In this document: in pieces, positions 31,775 to 33,883 of the stretch
Layout: each line of letters begins with the position of its first letter
Numbering within the stretch: the first letter of the stretch is position 1
Translations under genes and position numbers: made by a program
The notes under the pieces: generated by a model
The model's input: the letters and a program-made list of their open reading frames with translations, nothing else
Told to the model about the DNA's origin: nothing
The model's database searches: none
NCBI GenBank assembly: GCA_041574955.1
Contig: JBFGNS010000027.1
Span: 1 to 33,883 of the forward strand
Direction: 5' to 3'
DNA: 33,883 bases
From: CALZJC01 sp041574955
GTDB taxonomy: Bacteria > Acidobacteriota > Thermoanaerobaculia > Multivoradales > JAHEKO01

Positions 31775-32776
31775 TCAGCTCTGCTGCCACGGATAGCCCT
31801 GCAGGATGTGCATGTAGTTGGCGCGCTCGTAGGCCGACGGATCGGGGCTGCGCTCGAGGTTCATCGAGCCCAGCATCTGGCCGAGCGACTCGTAGCCGTG
31901 CTCCTCGAGCCACTGCTCGGTCTCCCGCCGGAGCTGGCCCAGCCGCTCGGGGCCGTGGCGCAGCAGGGCGGAGACGACCTGCACCGCGTGGGCGCCGCAC
32001 TGCACCGCCTTGACCGCGTCGAGCGCTGTGTGGACGCCGCCGCTGACCGCCAGCGAGACCTCGAGACGGCCCGACAGGATGGCCAGCCAGCGCAGCCTGA
32101 GCAGCAGCTCCGACGAGTCGGACAGCTCGAGGGTGCGCACCGCCGTCAGCTCCTCGGGGTCGACGTCGGCCTGGTAGAACCGGTTGAACAGCACCAGCCC
32201 GGCGGCGCCGGCGTCGGCCAGCTTGCGGGCGAAGTGGGCGAGGGCGGTGTAGAACGGCGACAGCTTGACCGCCAGCGGGATGTCCAGCTTGTCGCGCACC
32301 GCGCGCACCATCTCGAGCGTCTGGAGCTCGATCTCGCCGGCGCTCTCGTCGGGGTCGGCGGCCAGCCGGTAGACGTTCAGCTCCAGCGCGTCGGCGCCGG
32401 CCTCCTGGATCAGCCGCGCGTACTCGAGCCAACCGCCGAGCGTGGTGCCGTTGAGCGAGCCGACCACCGGCACGCCGACCGCCGCCTTGATCCGCGCCAG
32501 CTGCTCCAGGTACCCCTCCGGCCCGAGCTTGAAGCCCGCCGGGTCGGGCAGGTAGCTCAGCGCCTCGGCGAACGAGTCGCCGGGAGACTCCATCTGCCAG
32601 TCGGTGACCAGCTGCTCGCTGACCAGCTGCTCCTCGAACAGCGAGCGCATGACGATCGCGGCGGCGCCGGCGTCCTCCAGCCGTCGCACCGTGTCGAGGT
32701 CGTCCACCAGCGGCGAGGCGCCGGAGACGAACGGGTGGGGAAGCTCGAGGCCGAGGTATGTCGTCGACAGGTCCAT
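31775..32776 (-). CDS. Dihydroorotate dehydrogenase-like flavoprotein
   Basis: A 333-residue TIM-barrel protein of the PyrD/DHOD-like family. Visible landmarks are LELPHPFVSGASPL near the start, PVVGSLNG at the second strand, ADALELNVY, PLAVKLSPF and LAVSGGVHTALDAVKAVQCGAHAVQVVSALL near the FMN phosphate site. True PyrD enzymes make orotate; the many homologues found next to pyruvate:ferredoxin oxidoreductase genes, as here (13 bases downstream of nifJ), are of uncertain substrate. The start is ATG 32776, with AGGAGG nine bases upstream; GTG at 32779 is also possible. Confidence 0.8.
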   Translation of the reverse strand: MDLSTTYLGLELPHPFVSGASPLVDDLDTVRRLEDAGAAAIVMRSLFEEQLVSEQLVTDWQMESPGDSFAEALSYLPDPAGFKLGPEGYLEQLARIKAAVGVPVVGSLNGTTLGGWLEYARLIQEAGADALELNVYRLAADPDESAGEIELQTLEMVRAVRDKLDIPLAVKLSPFYTALAHFARKLADAGAAGLVLFNRFYQADVDPEELTAVRTLELSDSSELLLRLRWLAILSGRLEVSLAVSGGVHTALDAVKAVQCGAHAVQVVSALLRHGPERLGQLRRETEQWLEEHGYESLGQMLGSMNLERSPDPSAYERANYMHILQGYPWQQS

Positions 32777-32789
32777 CACCGCGCTCCTC

Positions 32790-33883
32790 CTAGTCCGCCC
32801 CGGACGACGGTGCGTCCGGCTGCTGCACCTCGACCGGCACGGTGATGCCGGCGAGCTGCTTGTAGACGGCGTAGCTGCGCTCCGCCTGGCGCTGGCTTTC
32901 GGCCACCAGCCGGCGGTAGCGCTCGGGGTCCATGCGCTCGACCATGCGGAAGCGGGTCTCCTGGTGCAGGAACTCGCGTACCGGTCGCCGCGGCGGCGCC
33001 GAGTCGAGCTTGAGCGGCGGCTCGCCGGCGGCGCCGCGGCGCGGGTCGAAGCGGAAGAGCGGCCACAGCCCCGACTCCACCAGCCGCTGCTGCTGGACGG
33101 CGTTCTGCGCCAGGTCGTAACCGTGCGCGATGCACGGGCTGTAGGCGATGATCAGCGACGGCCCGGGGAACGCCTCGGCCTCGAGCAGCGCCTGAGCCGT
33201 CTGGTTGATCTTGGCGCCGAAGGCGATCTGCGCCACGTAGGCGTGGCCGTAGCTCATCGCCTCGAGCCCCAGGTCCTTGCGCGGGATCTCCTTGCCGGCG
33301 ATTGCGAACTTGGCGGCGGCACCGAGCGGCGTCGCCTTCGACTGCTGGCCGCCGGTGTTGGAGTAGACCTGGGTGTCGAGCACCAGCAGGTTGACGTCGC
33401 GGCGCTGCGACAGCACGTGGTCGACGCCGCCGTAGCCGATGTCGTAGGCCCAGCCGTCGCCGCCCACCAGCCACACCGACTTGGGCACCAGGTAGTCGGC
33501 GATCGTCGCCAGCCGCGCCGCCTCGGGCCGGTCGATCCCGGCCAGGATCCGGCGCAGCTCGACCACCCGCTCGCGCTGGGCCTCGATCTCGGCGTCGCTC
33601 TTGCCGTCACCCGCGAGCAGCGCTGCGATCAGCTCGTCGGGCAGCGCTCCGCCGAGGCCGCGTACCAGCGCCGCCGCCTGCTCGGCCAGGCTGTCGACCG
33701 CCAGCCGGAAACCGAAGCCGAACTCGGCGTTGTCCTCGAACAGCGAGTTGGACCAGGCCGGGCCGCGGCCGTCGGCGTTCTGGGTCCACGGCGTCGTCGG
33801 CAGGTTGCCGCCGTAGATCGACGAGCAGCCGGTGGCGTTGGCGATCAGCAGCCGGTCGCCGAACAGCTGGCTCAGCAGCTTCA
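32790..33883 (-). CDS. nifJ: Pyruvate:ferredoxin (flavodoxin) oxidoreductase, C-terminal part
   Basis: The last 364 codons of a large NifJ-type enzyme; the 5' part is beyond the right edge. It converts pyruvate and CoA to acetyl-CoA and CO2 with reduction of ferredoxin or flavodoxin. Visible here are GDRLLIANATGCSSIYGGN, NADGRGPAWSNSLFEDNAEF, the thiamine diphosphate site GDGWAYDIGYGG with DTQVYSNTGGQ, and SPCIAHGYDL, all typical of the C-terminal half. The reading frame is intact from the window edge. It suggests anaerobic carbon metabolism and feeds electrons into the cell's low-potential pool. It shares a transcript direction and tight spacing with the flavoprotein gene downstream. Confidence 0.95.
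   Translation of the reverse strand, partial: KLLSQLFGDRLLIANATGCSSIYGGNLPTTPWTQNADGRGPAWSNSLFEDNAEFGFGFRLAVDSLAEQAAALVRGLGGALPDELIAALLAGDGKSDAEIEAQRERVVELRRILAGIDRPEAARLATIADYLVPKSVWLVGGDGWAYDIGYGGVDHVLSQRRDVNLLVLDTQVYSNTGGQQSKATPLGAAAKFAIAGKEIPRKDLGLEAMSYGHAYVAQIAFGAKINQTAQALLEAEAFPGPSLIIAYSPCIAHGYDLAQNAVQQQRLVESGLWPLFRFDPRRGAAGEPPLKLDSAPPRRPVREFLHQETRFRMVERMDPERYRRLVAESQRQAERSYAVYKQLAGITVPVEVQQPDAPSSGAD

Noticed and set aside
1..33883. tRNA, rRNA, CRISPR arrays, insertion sequences or phage genes
   Set aside because: No cloverleaf, repeat-spacer array, transposase or terminal repeats were seen; the window reads as stable chromosomal operons.

Overview
All 24 genes recognised in this window lie on the minus strand, in GC-rich DNA with dense coding and many 4-bp stop/start overlaps. 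The window is dominated by periplasmic and extracellular c-type cytochromes: I count at least 82 CXXCH motifs. The organism is a Gram-negative (diderm) anaerobe or facultative anaerobe: it has an outer-membrane beta-barrel, lipoproteins, pyruvate:ferredoxin oxidoreductase and Feo iron uptake. The style would fit an Acidobacteriota lineage or a high-GC relative of metal reducers, but I cannot fix the phylum from sequence alone.

Layout in transcription order (right to left). (1) 33883-29106: the 3' part of nifJ, a dihydroorotate-dehydrogenase-like flavoprotein, a 58-residue membrane protein, FeoB, and a zinc-ribbon/FeoA fusion. (2) 29028-25618: a regulatory operon of a membrane histidine kinase whose periplasmic sensor carries a c-heme motif, an NtrC-type sigma54 activator, and a degenerate receiver protein. 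(3) 25277-10617: a 15-kb locus that begins at an exact-consensus sigma54 promoter. It encodes an NHL beta-propeller, a hexaheme cytochrome that I recognise as an OmcS homologue (the Geobacter filament-forming 'nanowire' cytochrome), an intrinsic terminator, a YVTN beta-propeller, an outer-membrane beta-barrel with a discoidin-like insert, a CsgG-like lipoprotein, a double-CsgG/coiled-coil/NTF2-like protein, a parvulin-type prolyl isomerase, a 26-heme and a 16-heme cytochrome, and a second NHL propeller. (4) 10328-4060: a 28-heme cytochrome built on three pentaheme modules, and a membrane/spermidine-synthase-like/TPR fusion. (5) 3920-1: a lipoprotein, a two-subunit cytochrome-bd-like membrane oxidoreductase with a fused cytochrome c domain, and a cytochrome c554-like protein cut by the left edge.

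Together these look like a complete extracellular electron transfer module. Electrons could leave the inner membrane through the bd-like complex, cross the periplasm on the large multiheme proteins, pass the outer membrane at the barrel/CsgG/propeller assembly, and run along an OmcS-type filament. The heme-bearing kinase and NtrC regulator next door probably switch on the sigma54 promoter in response to redox state. The homology calls and the promoter are read directly; the electron route, the assembly roles and the regulatory link are inferences.
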